From Halostreptopolyspora alba (GTDB lineage: Bacteria; Actinomycetota; Actinomycetes; Streptosporangiales; Streptosporangiaceae), in contig RJMB01000013.1 in assembly GCA_003725585.1 (NCBI GenBank), positions 62,001 to 126,000 of the forward strand: DNA of 64,000 bases. Direction: 5' to 3'. Both the position numbers and the translations under genes were made by a program. Below are positions 15,290 to 28,611 of this stretch, piece after piece. The notes under the pieces were generated by a model. It did no database searches. It was not told where the DNA came from and saw nothing but the letters and a program-made list of their open reading frames with translations. Numbering within the stretch: the stretch's first letter is position 1; each line of letters starts with the position of its first letter.

Positions 15290-16777
15290 CTAGCGCGTCA
15301 CCCTGAAGAAGCCCTCGGCTATGAGTGACCGCAGGATCTCGGGGGTGCGTTCGCGCACGCTGGCTGGGTCCTGCTCGGTGAGTTCGGCGATCGCGTCGAG
15401 CAGCGGTCCCACTGGCATGGTGCCGTCGCAGACGCTGGCCAGTCCCGCCTCCACGGTGCCCACCTGGGCCACCCGCCGTACGCCGTTGCGTTGCCGCAGC
15501 AGGATCCGCTCCGGGTCGGGGGCGCCCGGAGTGCCGATCCGCTCCTCGACCACGCCGGGCGCGAGGGCCACGTGTGCCGACAGCAGAGCGGCGTCGGTCA
15601 GGCGGTGCGCGGTCATGGCGCCGTCGACCACGTCGGGCAGGTACCGGCCGACCGGCTCCTCGATGTCGTGGCGCAGTTCCTCCACCCGCACGGTGGCGTC
15701 CTGTGCGACGTCGTTGCGCAGGCTGATCCATCCGAAGCCGATCCCCTCGACCCCCTCGCGCTCGAAGTAGTCGAGCCAGGCGTCGTAGCGGCGGGTGTAT
15801 TCGGGGCTGCCGTGTTCGCAGGAGTCGCGCAGCCAGAGTTCCACGTACTCCGCGGGGTCTTGGACGTCACGCTGCACGACCCACCCCGAGCACCCCGTTC
15901 CGCTCACCCATGCGCCGACCCGGTCGCGCCAGTCCTCGCCGTCGACGTGCAGCCAGTTCGCCAGCGTCTGGCACCAGCCGCCGTCGGTGAGGTGGCCGGG
16001 CGCCTGGCGGACCAGGTCCGCGCTCAGGCTGTCGCCGGGGAGGTCGGACTCCCGGTAGGTGTAGCGCGCCGGCTCGGGTGTGATCACGAAGGGCGGGTTC
16101 GAGACGACCAGGTCGAATCGCTCCTTCTTGACCGGCTCGAACATGGATCCCTCGCGTGCTTCCACGTTGGGGGTGTTCGAGAGGGCGCAGCTGAGCTCGG
16201 TCATCCACAGCGCGCGCGGGTTGACGTCGGTCGCGCGCACCCGGTTCGCGCGGCTGGCGAGGTGCATCGCCTGCACGCCACACCCGGTGCCGAGGTCCAG
16301 GGCGGTCTCGACGGGCCCGTCGACCATCAGCCGCGACAGGGTGGCCGAGGCGCCGCCCGCGCCGACAACGTGGTCGGAGCGCGGCTGTCCCTCGCCGGGG
16401 CGTACCGTGGGGTCGGAGGCCACGTAGCCCGGGCGGCCGTCCTCCAGTTCCCAGGGTTCCAGGTGCACCACGGCCCGCACCTGTCCGTCGCGCACCCGTA
16501 GCAGGCCGGCCTCGGCCAGCTCCTGGACGGGAAGTATGGCCCGTGCCGACTCCTCCGCGACGGGGACGTGTAGCCACCACAGGCGCAGCAGCAGCCCCAG
16601 GCGTTCCTCACCCCCAGTGGCGCGCAGCGCGGGGGTGAGCTGTTCTCGGGCGAGCGCGCGGGCCGCCATGTTGCCGAGCCGGTCGCGCACGCCGTGCACG
16701 GTGTAGTCGGCGTCGATCAGGACGTGCCGGAGCCGGTCGGCGAGCCGGGGCGGGATGGGGCGCAGCGATTCAGGCAC
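15290..16777 (-). CDS. Two-domain SAM-dependent methyltransferase with NPPF motif
   Basis: A 495-residue enzyme starting at GTG 16777 (PESLRPIPPRLADRLRHVL). Residues about 1-130 are a helical N-terminal domain (DUF7059-like); the catalytic core has motif I ALDLGTGCGVQAMHLA (about 159-174), ATDVNPRALWMTEL, and motif IV VVSNPPFVITP (about 224-234). NPPF marks methylation of a planar amino nitrogen (adenine, guanine or Gln), as in PrmC and RsmC relatives. A C-terminal region of about 150 residues is specific to the actinomycete version. The target is unknown. It is convergent with citA across the 132-bp repeats. Confidence 0.85.
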   Translation of the reverse strand: MPESLRPIPPRLADRLRHVLIDADYTVHGVRDRLGNMAARALAREQLTPALRATGGEERLGLLLRLWWLHVPVAEESARAILPVQELAEAGLLRVRDGQVRAVVHLEPWELEDGRPGYVASDPTVRPGEGQPRSDHVVGAGGASATLSRLMVDGPVETALDLGTGCGVQAMHLASRANRVRATDVNPRALWMTELSCALSNTPNVEAREGSMFEPVKKERFDLVVSNPPFVITPEPARYTYRESDLPGDSLSADLVRQAPGHLTDGGWCQTLANWLHVDGEDWRDRVGAWVSGTGCSGWVVQRDVQDPAEYVELWLRDSCEHGSPEYTRRYDAWLDYFEREGVEGIGFGWISLRNDVAQDATVRVEELRHDIEEPVGRYLPDVVDGAMTAHRLTDAALLSAHVALAPGVVEERIGTPGAPDPERILLRQRNGVRRVAQVGTVEAGLASVCDGTMPVGPLLDAIAELTEQDPASVRERTPEILRSLIAEGFFRVTR

Positions 16778-16845
16778 GCACCCATTATCGGACAGTGGTA
16801 AAGCCACGTGTGCGTTCGTTGGGGGCGATTCGGCCGTTGGCCGCC

Positions 16846-17193
16846 TCAGTCGTCGTCGCGTTCCGGGGTGGAGTCGGGGGTGCCTCGCCGCTCTTCCTTC
16901 TCGGGGTCCCGCGTCGGTGGCTCGGGCGTGTCCCGTTCGGCGTCCGTGGTGGCGTGGCGCTGGTCGGTCTCCGCGCGTTCGCTCAGCAGCCGGGGAACGT
17001 AGTAGAAGCCGAACGCCCCGAGTGCGATCCCCGTCACACAGACCCAGATCCACCACTGTTGGGAGGGAGCGAGACGGTCGCCCATGGCGAGGAGCACCAC
17101 GAGCGCGATCATCCATGCCGCCGTGCCGAGTGCCGCGGGGATGCGGTAGTCGCTCTCCAGGACCTCGGGGTCGGGCTGACGGGGCTTGGCCAC
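16846..17193 (-). CDS. DUF2530 two-helix membrane protein
   Basis: A 115-residue protein of unknown function found next to MarR/MFS pairs in actinomycetes. After PDPEVLESDYR come two transmembrane helices (about 20-38 and 47-64, GTAAWMIALVVLLAMG and WWIWVCVTGIALGAFGFYY), then a charged, probably cytoplasmic tail rich in Glu, Arg and Thr. It is divergent from the MarR gene 171 bp away. Confidence 0.8.
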   Translation of the reverse strand: MAKPRQPDPEVLESDYRIPAALGTAAWMIALVVLLAMGDRLAPSQQWWIWVCVTGIALGAFGFYYVPRLLSERAETDQRHATTDAERDTPEPPTRDPEKEERRGTPDSTPERDDD

Positions 17194-17345
17194 GGTTTCA
17201 GGCTAGACGATCGGTCGGTCAGACTCGTCGTAGCGTTCCCGCCGGGGGCGCGTACCGTACTCACCTCGCGGTGACACGGAAATAACCAGCGGTCGCGCCA
17301 AGATGCCCCCAACGTCATGGAGGGATGAGGCACACGGTATTATGG

Positions 17346-17371
17346 TTAGCAAAAGTAATGAGTCATGCTAA
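17346..17371. promoter_or_regulatory. MarR-gene promoter and A+T-rich operator
   Basis: A TATTAT -10 box (17338-17343) is followed by the inverted repeat TTAGCA (17346-17351)/TGCTAA (17366-17371), which overlaps the start codon region. Two near-identical 9-mers ATGAGTCAT and ATGAATCAT sit at 13-bp spacing at its edge. Binding here would block both initiation and translation, consistent with MarR autoregulation. There is no Shine-Dalgarno, so the message is probably nearly leaderless. Confidence 0.55.
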
Positions 17372-17817
17372 TGAATCATCCTCGGCCTCCTCACCAGACA
17401 CACACCGACGCCGGTCTGGCGGCGGTGCTGCGCGTGGCGGTGGGGCGCCTGGCCCGCAGGCTGCGCGCGCAGCGGCCCACCTCCCTCTCCCTGGGGCAGA
17501 GCGCCGTTCTGTACACCCTCATCCGGCAGGGCCAACTGACGCCGGGAGCGCTCGCCGAACACGAGAAGGTGCAGCCCCCGTCGATGACCCGGATCATCGC
17601 GGGGCTGGAGGAGCGCGGCCTGATCCGCCGGACCAGGCACCCGCAGGATCGTCGCCAACAGCTGGTGGACCTGACCCAGGAGGGGCGCGACCTGGTACGG
17701 GCGGACCAGCGCCTACGCGAGGCGTGGCTGACGCGCCAGCTACAGGACCTGCCGGCGGAGGAGAAGGAGACACTGCGCAAGGCGGCGGAGATCCTGGAAC
17801 GACTGAGCCAGTCCTGA
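17365..17817 (+). CDS. MarR-family transcriptional regulator
   Basis: A 150-residue winged-helix repressor. The HTH reads LSLGQSAVLYTLIRQG, LTPGALAEHEKVQPPSMTRI and GLEERGLIRRTRHPQDRRQQLV, with the typical wing D-x-R-R. Helices at both ends would form the dimer interface. The start is ATG 17365 or 17371, both next to an inverted repeat that is probably its own operator. The MFS exporter gene begins 71 bp after the stop, so the pair is a likely ligand-controlled efflux unit. Confidence 0.9.
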   Translation: MLMNHPRPPHQTHTDAGLAAVLRVAVGRLARRLRAQRPTSLSLGQSAVLYTLIRQGQLTPGALAEHEKVQPPSMTRIIAGLEERGLIRRTRHPQDRRQQLVDLTQEGRDLVRADQRLREAWLTRQLQDLPAEEKETLRKAAEILERLSQS

Positions 17818-17888
17818 CCGGGGACGAGCTCGACGGGGCCTCCTCCGAATCCCGGGCGGCCGGGGCCCGGCCGTGGCGTGGGCCGGCC

Positions 17889-19112
17889 ATGTTCCGCTCG
17901 CTGACCGTCCGCAACTACCGGCTGTTCTTCATCGGCCAAGTGATCTCGAACACCGGAACCTGGATGCAGCGGATCGCCCAGGACTGGCTGGTGCTCCAGC
18001 TCAGCGGCGGCAGCGGGGTCGCCATAGGGCTCACGACCGCCCTGCAGTTCCTGCCCATGCTGCTGTTCGGGCTGCTGGGCGGGGCGCTCGTCGACCGGCT
18101 GAGCAAGCGCCGGATCCTCATCGTCAGCCAGGCCACCATGGCCGCCCTCGCGCTCGGTCTCGGTGTGCTCGCCACGGCCGGCGCCGCCGAAGTGTGGCAC
18201 GTGTACCTGTTCGCCTTCGGCCTCGGCCTCGTCACCGTGGTGGACAACCCGGCGCGGCAGACCTTCGCCGTGGAGCTCGTGGGGCGCACGGACCTGGCCA
18301 ACGCCATCGCGCTGAACAGTGCCAACTTCCAGCTCGGCCGGGTGACCGGGCCGGCGGTCGCCGGGCTGCTGATCGCGGTGATCGGCAGTGGGCCGGTCTT
18401 CCTCCTCAACGCGGCCTCCTTCGTCCCCGTCCTCATCGGGTTGTGGCTGATGCGCCCGGGCGAGCTGCACGTCACCGAACCCGCCCCGCGCAGCAAGGGC
18501 CAGGTCCGGGAAGGGCTACGCTACGTCCTCGGCCGCTCCGACGTACTGATCCTGCTGGTGCTGACCGCGTGCGTGCAGATCTTCGGAACCACCGCGCAAA
18601 CCCAGATCGCGCTGATGACCAACAACGTGTTCACCACGGACGCCACGGCCTTCGGTGTCGCCGCGGCCACGCTCGCGGTCGGCGCGCTCGTCGGCGCGTT
18701 GCTCGCCGCCCGCCGCGAGCGACCCCGGCTGCGCGTGGTGCTGGCCGGGGCGCTCGGGTTCGCGGGGGGACAGCTCCTGGCCGGTCTCGCGCCGGGGTAC
18801 CCGGCGTTCCTCGTGGCACTGGTGCCCATGGGGCTCGCCTTCATGACGTTCACCACCGCCACCAACACCCACCTACAGCTCAACGTCGACCCGCAGGTGC
18901 GTGGCCGGGTGATGAGCATGTACACACTGATGCTGCTGGGTATGGCGCCCATCGGTGCTCCCCTCGTCGGTTTCCTCGCCGACGCCTTCGGCCCCCGCGT
19001 CAGCCTGCTGACCGGCGGCGGCATCACCGTGTTGGTGACACTGGCCGCGACCGCGCTGCTGTGCCACGTACTCGGGGTGCGGTGGAGGTCCCTGGGTACA
19101 GAACGAACGTGA
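17889..19112 (+). CDS. MFS transporter, likely drug exporter
   Basis: A 407-residue integral membrane transporter with about 12 helices. The N-terminus FRSLTVRNYRLFFIGQVISN and GTWMQRIAQDWLVLQLS is that of the enterobactin-exporter/MFS_3 group, with loop 2-3 GGALVDRLSKRRILI (motif A variant). The ATG at 17889 is the first plausible start; a frame without Met continues upstream through the MarR gene but is not coding. It probably exports the ligand sensed by MarR. Its stop overlaps the GTG of the next gene (GTGA). Confidence 0.88.
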   Translation: MFRSLTVRNYRLFFIGQVISNTGTWMQRIAQDWLVLQLSGGSGVAIGLTTALQFLPMLLFGLLGGALVDRLSKRRILIVSQATMAALALGLGVLATAGAAEVWHVYLFAFGLGLVTVVDNPARQTFAVELVGRTDLANAIALNSANFQLGRVTGPAVAGLLIAVIGSGPVFLLNAASFVPVLIGLWLMRPGELHVTEPAPRSKGQVREGLRYVLGRSDVLILLVLTACVQIFGTTAQTQIALMTNNVFTTDATAFGVAAATLAVGALVGALLAARRERPRLRVVLAGALGFAGGQLLAGLAPGYPAFLVALVPMGLAFMTFTTATNTHLQLNVDPQVRGRVMSMYTLMLLGMAPIGAPLVGFLADAFGPRVSLLTGGGITVLVTLAATALLCHVLGVRWRSLGTERT

Positions 19113-19675
19113 GACTCTTTGTCGCCGTGGACCCGCCGACGACGGTGGCGGCGGAGATCGAGGACCACGTCTCCCCTCTCCGCGCCCGGTCGCCGGCGCT
19201 GCGCTGGACACTGCCCGAGGACCGGCACCTGACACTGGTGTTCCTCGGTGAGGTACCCGAGAGCCGGGTGCCCGAGATCGACCGGCGCATGGGTGCCGAG
19301 GTCGCGCGGCATCCCCCGCTCTCGCTCGAGGTGCGCGGGAGTGGGACGTTCCCCGAGAACTCCGCGCGGGCCAGGGTGCTGTGGGCCGCGGTCGAGGGCG
19401 ACCGCCACCGGTTGACCCTGCTCTCGTACGGGCTGCGCGGGGCCGCGCGTAACAGCGGCATCGACGTGACCCGACGCCCCTACGTGCCCCACCTCACACT
19501 GGCCCGCAGCAAGCGCCCCTGTGACCTCGGCGAGCTGCGCGACCGGCTCGACGGGCTTCGGTCGAGCGGATTCACCGCCACCGAGGTGCGCCTCGTGCGC
19601 AGCCGAATCGGCGGAACCCCCCGCTACGAGACCATCGCGACATGGGAGCTCGCCCCGCGCGCGACCGACGGGTGA
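19109..19675 (+). CDS. thpR: RNA 2',3'-cyclic phosphodiesterase (ThpR/LigT)
   Basis: A 188-residue 2H phosphoesterase that opens 2',3'-cyclic phosphates on RNA ends. Both catalytic H-x-T motifs are present: DRHLTLVFLGEV (about 48-59) and VPHLTLARSK (about 130-139). The N-terminus VRLFVAVDPP is diagnostic. It starts at a GTG overlapping the transporter stop by four bases, so translation is coupled, though a functional link to the exporter is not apparent. Confidence 0.92.
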   Translation: MRLFVAVDPPTTVAAEIEDHVSPLRARSPALRWTLPEDRHLTLVFLGEVPESRVPEIDRRMGAEVARHPPLSLEVRGSGTFPENSARARVLWAAVEGDRHRLTLLSYGLRGAARNSGIDVTRRPYVPHLTLARSKRPCDLGELRDRLDGLRSSGFTATEVRLVRSRIGGTPRYETIATWELAPRATDG

Positions 19676-19830
19676 GAGCCCGCCTCGGGCACGCCCGACG
19701 GATGGTGGACACCGCGCACGGCGCCCGTGGGGGGAACGTATGATGGCCAACGCCCAGTGGGGCCGCGGACGCGGACGTGGTGCCCCCCGGCCGTGTGGCC
19801 GGACACCCACGGCCACGAGGAGCACGAGCG

Positions 19831-19926
19831 ATGAGCGTTCTCACCAACAACCGCAAGCAGCGCTGGCTGCTACCCGCCGTGCTCGCGGCGATCATGCTCA
19901 TCGTCCTGATCGGCGCGCTGGTCTGA
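19831..19926 (+). CDS. Very small single-helix membrane peptide
   Basis: A 31-residue open frame with a GAGGAG eight bases before the ATG. Sequence: a basic N-terminus (TNNRKQRW) and one transmembrane helix LLPAVLAAIMLIVLIGALV to the C-terminus, so an N-in membrane peptide. It ends five bases before the convergent BKACE gene. Function unknown; support is the RBS and composition only. Confidence 0.5.
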   Translation: MSVLTNNRKQRWLLPAVLAAIMLIVLIGALV

Positions 19927-19931
19927 GAACC

Positions 19932-20657
19932 TCAACGCGCCGCCGCGGTCCGCTCGACAGCGGCGGTGACCAGTGCCGCGTTGTTGGCCACCTCGGTCCC
20001 GTCCGGCCCGCGCATAGTGTCCTCGAACCCGATGCGGATGTCGCGTCCGGCGGACACGGCGGCCTCGAGCAGCGGCCAGGCGGTGTCGTCGGCGCCGTGC
20101 AGCATACGGGCGAGTTCGATCCCGGCACGGTCGAGAACGGTGTCGATGTCCGAGGCGTTGCGCAGCGCCTCCTCCGTTGTCGCCTGGGTCGGTTCGACCA
20201 GAGCGGCGACGACGTCGTCGGCCAGGCCGGTGGCGGCCAGGATGCGGGCGGAGTCGGGCGAGGCCAGCCCCGCCTCGACCCCCACCCGCCGGTCGACCAA
20301 CAGCCGGGCGACCTCCACGGAGCCGGGCTCGTGCAGGTTCACCGTCGCCGAGTCGGGCAGCTCGCCCCAGCGTTGCACCAGGTCGTACCTGCGCCAGGGG
20401 TCGGGCTCGGCGGACAGCGCGGTGGTCACGCTGATGGGCACGCCGGGGACCGCGTCCCGGAGGCTCTTCAACAACGGGGTCAGGACCTGGGGCTCGAGTG
20501 ACTCGGCGCCTCGCGCGTCGCGCGGGTGGATGTGGATCTCGTCCGCGCCGGCGTCGACAACGGTTCGGGCGTCCGCGGCCAGCTGGTCGGGCGAAATCGG
20601 CAGCGCCGGGTGCGCCCCCGGACGCCGGTCTCCGTTCAGGCACGCCACGATCCTCAT
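19932..20657 (-). CDS. BKACE (beta-keto acid cleavage enzyme, DUF849)
   Basis: A 241-residue Zn-dependent TIM-barrel enzyme that condenses a beta-keto acid with acetyl-CoA and cleaves it. The N-terminus CLNGDRRPGAHP and DAGADEIHIHPRD, with the Zn ligands His42 and His44, identify the family; SVTTALSAEPD and NLHEPG follow on later strands. At 241 residues it is shorter than typical members (about 270-310). The ATG follows AGAGGAAG. Substrate unknown; it is divergent from a secreted protein gene. Confidence 0.85.
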   Translation of the reverse strand: MRIVACLNGDRRPGAHPALPISPDQLAADARTVVDAGADEIHIHPRDARGAESLEPQVLTPLLKSLRDAVPGVPISVTTALSAEPDPWRRYDLVQRWGELPDSATVNLHEPGSVEVARLLVDRRVGVEAGLASPDSARILAATGLADDVVAALVEPTQATTEEALRNASDIDTVLDRAGIELARMLHGADDTAWPLLEAAVSAGRDIRIGFEDTMRGPDGTEVANNAALVTAAVERTAAAR

Positions 20658-20741
20658 GGTCTTCCTCTCGCCGTGCTCGCCACCTGAACGGAACATGCCC
20701 ACATGACTCGGGGCGCAGTCATCCCGGGCACGGATGCGAAG

Positions 20742-21779
20742 ATGGCGGCCATGAGAGAACGCGTCGCCGTGGTACCGATCGCGTTGGCGGTCACAGCCAC
20801 CCTCGGCGCGGCCGACCCCACCCCCACGGACTCGCCCGAGAGCGACGTCCCCGAGGGCACCGAAGAGTTGTTCCGGCTGGAGGATCCGCGGATCGCGGAG
20901 TCCAGCGGGCTGACCGTGTCGGCCCGGCACGGCGACCACTACTGGACGCACAACGACAGCGGCGACATCCCGCCCGAGATCTACGCGATCAACAGCGACG
21001 GCGAGACCGAGGCGACGGTCACGCTCTCCGGTCCGGAGGTCGAGGCGCGCGACTGGGAGGCCATCTCGACCGGGGTCGACGACTCCGGCGAGCCCGCGCT
21101 CTACGTCGGCGACATCGGCGACAACTTCCAGGGGGCCTGGCCCGACATCCGCGTCTACCGGCTCACCGAGCCGACTGATCTGGTCGACCAGACAGTCGAG
21201 GTCGAGACGTTCACCCTCCGCTTCGAGGACGGCGCGCGCGACGCCGAAGGGATGATGGTCGACCCGCGCGACAACCGGCTCTACGTCGTCAGCAAGGAGG
21301 TCGCCGGCGGGCTCTACGCGGCACCCGAGACTCTCGACCCCGAGGGGGTCAACGAGCTGAGCCGGATCGGCTCCGCCCCGTTGTACAGCACCGACGCCGC
21401 GTTCGCCGCCGATGGGTCGCACTACGCCATCCGCACCTACTGGGCGACCACGGTCTTCGACGCCTCCGAGGGCGTGCCCGGCGACAACGTCGCCCACGTC
21501 AGCCTTCCCGACTCCAAGCAGGGCGAGTCGTTGGCGTTCGCCCCCGACGGGACCTCGCTGCTCGCCGGGACGGAGGGTGAGCACGGCCCCGTCTGGAGCG
21601 TCCCGTTGCCCGAGGAGGTCACCGCCGCGGGCGACGACACCGGTAAGGGGGGCGACCAGACCGAGCCCGCCGCCTCCCCGGAGGAGCGATCCGAGAGCGC
21701 CTCCGCCCTCATCTGGGGCGGGATCGGCGTCGCGGCGCTCCTCGTCGCCGGCATCCTGCTACTGGCGCGGCGGAGCTGA
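20742..21779 (+). CDS. Exported, C-terminally membrane-anchored beta-propeller-like protein
   Basis: About 345 residues. An N-terminal hydrophobic stretch RVAVVPIALAVTATLGAA after MRE looks like a signal peptide, and the C-terminus ALIWGGIGVAALLVAGILLLA followed by RRS is a membrane anchor. Between them are repeats such as ESSGLTVSARHGDHYWTHND and EGMMVDPRDNRLYVVSKE, which suggest a propeller or SdiA-regulated/esterase-like fold on the cell surface. Starts at 20703, 20742 and 20751 are possible; 20742 or 20751 gives the best signal peptide. The function is unknown. Confidence 0.75.
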   Translation: MAAMRERVAVVPIALAVTATLGAADPTPTDSPESDVPEGTEELFRLEDPRIAESSGLTVSARHGDHYWTHNDSGDIPPEIYAINSDGETEATVTLSGPEVEARDWEAISTGVDDSGEPALYVGDIGDNFQGAWPDIRVYRLTEPTDLVDQTVEVETFTLRFEDGARDAEGMMVDPRDNRLYVVSKEVAGGLYAAPETLDPEGVNELSRIGSAPLYSTDAAFAADGSHYAIRTYWATTVFDASEGVPGDNVAHVSLPDSKQGESLAFAPDGTSLLAGTEGEHGPVWSVPLPEEVTAAGDDTGKGGDQTEPAASPEERSESASALIWGGIGVAALLVAGILLLARRS

Positions 21780-21812
21780 CCCGGCCCTCTCGCACGTCCC
21801 CGGTCTCGTGGG

Positions 21813-22811
21813 TCACTCACCCCGCTCGAACAGTTCCCGGGCAAGGAAGGCGTGCCGTGAGTGGTCGGTGAAGACACCGTCGACCCCGACCTCGAAGAAC
21901 GCCTCGTACTCGGCGGCGAAACCACCGTAGGCGTTCGGGTCGCCGCCGGAACGGAAGTTCGTGGGCAGGAAACGGTTCTCGCTGCGGAAGGTGAACGGGT
22001 GCACCAGCAGGCCGGCCTCGTGCGCGTCGTCCACCAGCGACGTGGGCTCGGTCAGGTTGCCGTCGGTGTCGCGGGAGATGACCAGGTCCTTGGCCGGCCC
22101 GATGGCGTCCGCGAACGTCGCCACATCCGCGAGCCCCTCGGGGGTGAGGTAGGGCCTGAAGTGCTCCTCTCCCCCCAGCAGGAAGACCCGGGCGACACCG
22201 ACGTCGGCCAGCGCCCGCAGGCTGTCGGCCTCGAAGGACTGCAGGTACACCGGGACCTCGGGCTCGGGTCCCCGCAACCCGTTCTCGTCCAGCTCGGTCT
22301 CCAGGAGCGGCTCCAGCGCCAGGCCGATCGAGCGGTGATAGGCGGGGTGCTTGGTCTCGGGATACACCCCGATCGGGCGGCCGAGCTCGGCGGTGAGCTC
22401 CTTGGCGAGCTCGATGATCTCGGCCAGTGTGGGGATCTCGTACTCGCCGTCGTGCGCCGTGTTCTCGGGGCGGACGTGTGGCAGCCGCTCGGTGGCGCGC
22501 AGTGTCTTGAGCTCGGCCAGCGTGAAGTCCTCGACGAACCACCCCGTGATCTCGGCGCCGTCGATGATCCTGCTCGTCTCGCGCCCGGCGAACTCGGGAC
22601 GGTCCGCGACGTCGGTGGTGCCGCCGATCTCCGGGTCGTGCCGTGCGACCAGGGCCCCGTCGGATGTCGCCACCAGGTCGACCTCGATGAAGTCGCCCCC
22701 GAAGCGCGCGCCGAGCTCGTAGGAGCCGAGCGTGTGCTCGGGCCGGTGCCCCGACGCGCCCCGGTGCGAGATGATCTCGATGCTGGGTTCCCGCGTGTTC
22801 GTGCCCACCAC
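21813..22811 (-). CDS. glpQ: Glycerophosphodiester phosphodiesterase
   Basis: A 332-residue enzyme that hydrolyses glycerophosphodiesters to sn-glycerol 3-phosphate and an alcohol. The GDPD motif runs HRGASGHRPEHT (His16, Arg17, Glu25) and FIEVDLVATSDGALVARHD (Glu43, Asp45, His58), the metal and catalytic residues. YPETKHPAYH and the C-terminal GVDGVFTDHS complete the TIM barrel. No signal peptide is seen from the GTG at 22811, so it may be cytoplasmic. It converges with the anchored propeller gene. Confidence 0.92.
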   Translation of the reverse strand: MVGTNTREPSIEIISHRGASGHRPEHTLGSYELGARFGGDFIEVDLVATSDGALVARHDPEIGGTTDVADRPEFAGRETSRIIDGAEITGWFVEDFTLAELKTLRATERLPHVRPENTAHDGEYEIPTLAEIIELAKELTAELGRPIGVYPETKHPAYHRSIGLALEPLLETELDENGLRGPEPEVPVYLQSFEADSLRALADVGVARVFLLGGEEHFRPYLTPEGLADVATFADAIGPAKDLVISRDTDGNLTEPTSLVDDAHEAGLLVHPFTFRSENRFLPTNFRSGGDPNAYGGFAAEYEAFFEVGVDGVFTDHSRHAFLARELFERGE

Positions 22812-22853
22812 TGAATCCGTTCGTCACCGTCCCGCCTGTCCCGACAAGCGTAA

Positions 22854-22882
22854 TGGCCGGCCCGGATATCCCGGACCGGCCA
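22854..22882 (-). terminator. Hairpin terminator downstream of serC
   Basis: TGGCCGG (22854-22860) pairs with CCGGCCA (22876-22882), with an inner CCGG/CCGG pairing around ATATC. It follows the serC stop on the minus strand by 90 bp and precedes the glpQ start side, separating the two transcripts. Confidence 0.65.
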
Positions 22883-22972
22883 CCGGTCTCGTGGCGCTAT
22901 GAGCCACGCGTCACGCGCGCACCGCGCCCACCTGGTCGCGGCAATGGGTGGAACCCGCGCGCTCGACGACGC

Positions 22973-27488
<4,516 letters not shown>

Positions 27489-27638
27489 TCGGAACTCCTC
27501 CCGGATCGGTGCGCAACCACGGTACGCGACCGGCGAATCGTTGTCGGGGAGGTTTCTCGCACCCGCCGGAGGCCGCGGAATCCCCGGAGACGGGTGTGTG
27601 GGTCAGCGTTGCGTTGGTGGGCGGCGCGGGCGGGCGCC

Positions 27639-28445
27639 TCAGCTCTCCGAGGAGACCAGCTCCAGTTCGGCGGTGTCGTCGAAGACGATGTGGTCGTATC
27701 CCATCTCGTCGATGACCGGCTCGACCGGTTCGGGCTGCTGGTTGGGTTCGGCCGCCTCGGAGTGCGCGCCACACCCGTGGTCGAGTGAGACGACCCGGCC
27801 GTCGTCGGGGGCGTACTCGTTGGCGCACACCCCGAACACCTGGCGGAACTCCCCCGCCATCGGGGTGAGGAAGCCGCACGTCGCGCACGTCGCGGGTGCC
27901 GCCTTCGCGATGGCGCTGTAGGGGCCGGAATCGCCGTTGTACCAACGCTCGACGGCGGCCTTGCGTCCCACCTCCGAGAGTACACGGGGCCGGCCAAGCC
28001 CCATCTCCCAGACCATCTGCTGGTCGACGCCCTCGTTGTCCAGCTCGTCCTCGGGTACCTGCGCGTAGCCGGGCATCAGGCGGTCGTCGTCCGCGGAGCT
28101 GGGCAACAGGTCGCCAACACCGAGGTCCCCGGGGCGCAGGCGCTCCTTCCACGGCACCCATTCGGGGGCGAGCATCGCCTCGGGGCCGGGGAGCAGGACC
28201 ACCTCGTTGACCGTGACGACCTTGGCGCGCGCGGCGCGAACCACGGTGACGGCGTAGTGCCATCCGCGGTAGGCGGAGTGCCGGCACTCGAAGAGATGGG
28301 TGACCAGACGCTCGGCCTCGACCTCCGTGGAGAGGTGTTCGCCAACCCACTCCGGACGGGCGGCTTCGACGGCTGCGGCGCGGGCGAGGTCCACCGCCTC
28401 GATGCACGCTTGATCTGGTGTCGGATTTCGACGGCTACGGCTCAC
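27639..28445 (-). CDS. DUF3027 protein with Cys-rich zinc-like motif
   Basis: A 268-residue cytoplasmic protein of unknown function. The GTG at 28445 (SRSRRNPTPDQACIEAVDLA) is preferred, with GGAAG upstream. The N-terminal half carries RPEWVGEHLSTEVEAERLVTH in two segments and a WHYAVTVVRAARAK strand; a candidate zinc site is ATCATCGFLTPM with C234-type Cys pairs followed by VFGVCANEYAPDDGRVVSL and HGCGAHSE. The C-terminus is acidic. It occurs beside cold-shock genes in actinomycetes, suggesting a role in transcription or translation. Confidence 0.85.
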   Translation of the reverse strand: MSRSRRNPTPDQACIEAVDLARAAAVEAARPEWVGEHLSTEVEAERLVTHLFECRHSAYRGWHYAVTVVRAARAKVVTVNEVVLLPGPEAMLAPEWVPWKERLRPGDLGVGDLLPSSADDDRLMPGYAQVPEDELDNEGVDQQMVWEMGLGRPRVLSEVGRKAAVERWYNGDSGPYSAIAKAAPATCATCGFLTPMAGEFRQVFGVCANEYAPDDGRVVSLDHGCGAHSEAAEPNQQPEPVEPVIDEMGYDHIVFDDTAELELVSSES

Positions 28446-28513
28446 GCTTCCATTTTCCCTGATAGTGGTCGCCAACATGACCATGCTGTCGATCGATGGG
28501 CGACCGTTACGCC

Positions 28514-28535
28514 GCCCCCGTGGGATTACGGGGGC
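28514..28535 (-). terminator. Hairpin between the cold-shock gene and DUF3027
   Basis: GCCCCCGT (28514-28521) and ACGGGGGC (28528-28535) form a perfect 8-bp stem with a six-base loop. It is placed to end the cold-shock transcript before the DUF3027 gene. Confidence 0.65.
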
Positions 28536-28611
28536 CGCGCCACCACAGCGTGACGTAAATCACTTCACAGGAGAACGTTCATGGCCATCGTGGCGCGAAC
28601 CCCACCAACCG

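Noticed and set aside
14971..15327. Open frames through the 132-bp repeats (about 80-160 residues, several frames)
   Set aside because: They are open in several frames because the unit lacks stop codons; none has an RBS or family match, and the same sequence is intergenic at two other loci.
17325..17888. Long frame running from 17325 into the MFS gene, apparently a fusion with a 190-residue N-terminus
   Set aside because: It is the out-of-frame shadow of the MarR gene; the Pro/Ala/Gly/Arg composition and the clear MarR protein in the other frame exclude a real fusion.
19742..19930. Gly/Arg-rich frame starting ATGATGGCC at 19740
   Set aside because: Low-complexity composition and poor start context. 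It runs out of frame over the better-supported 31-residue membrane peptide.
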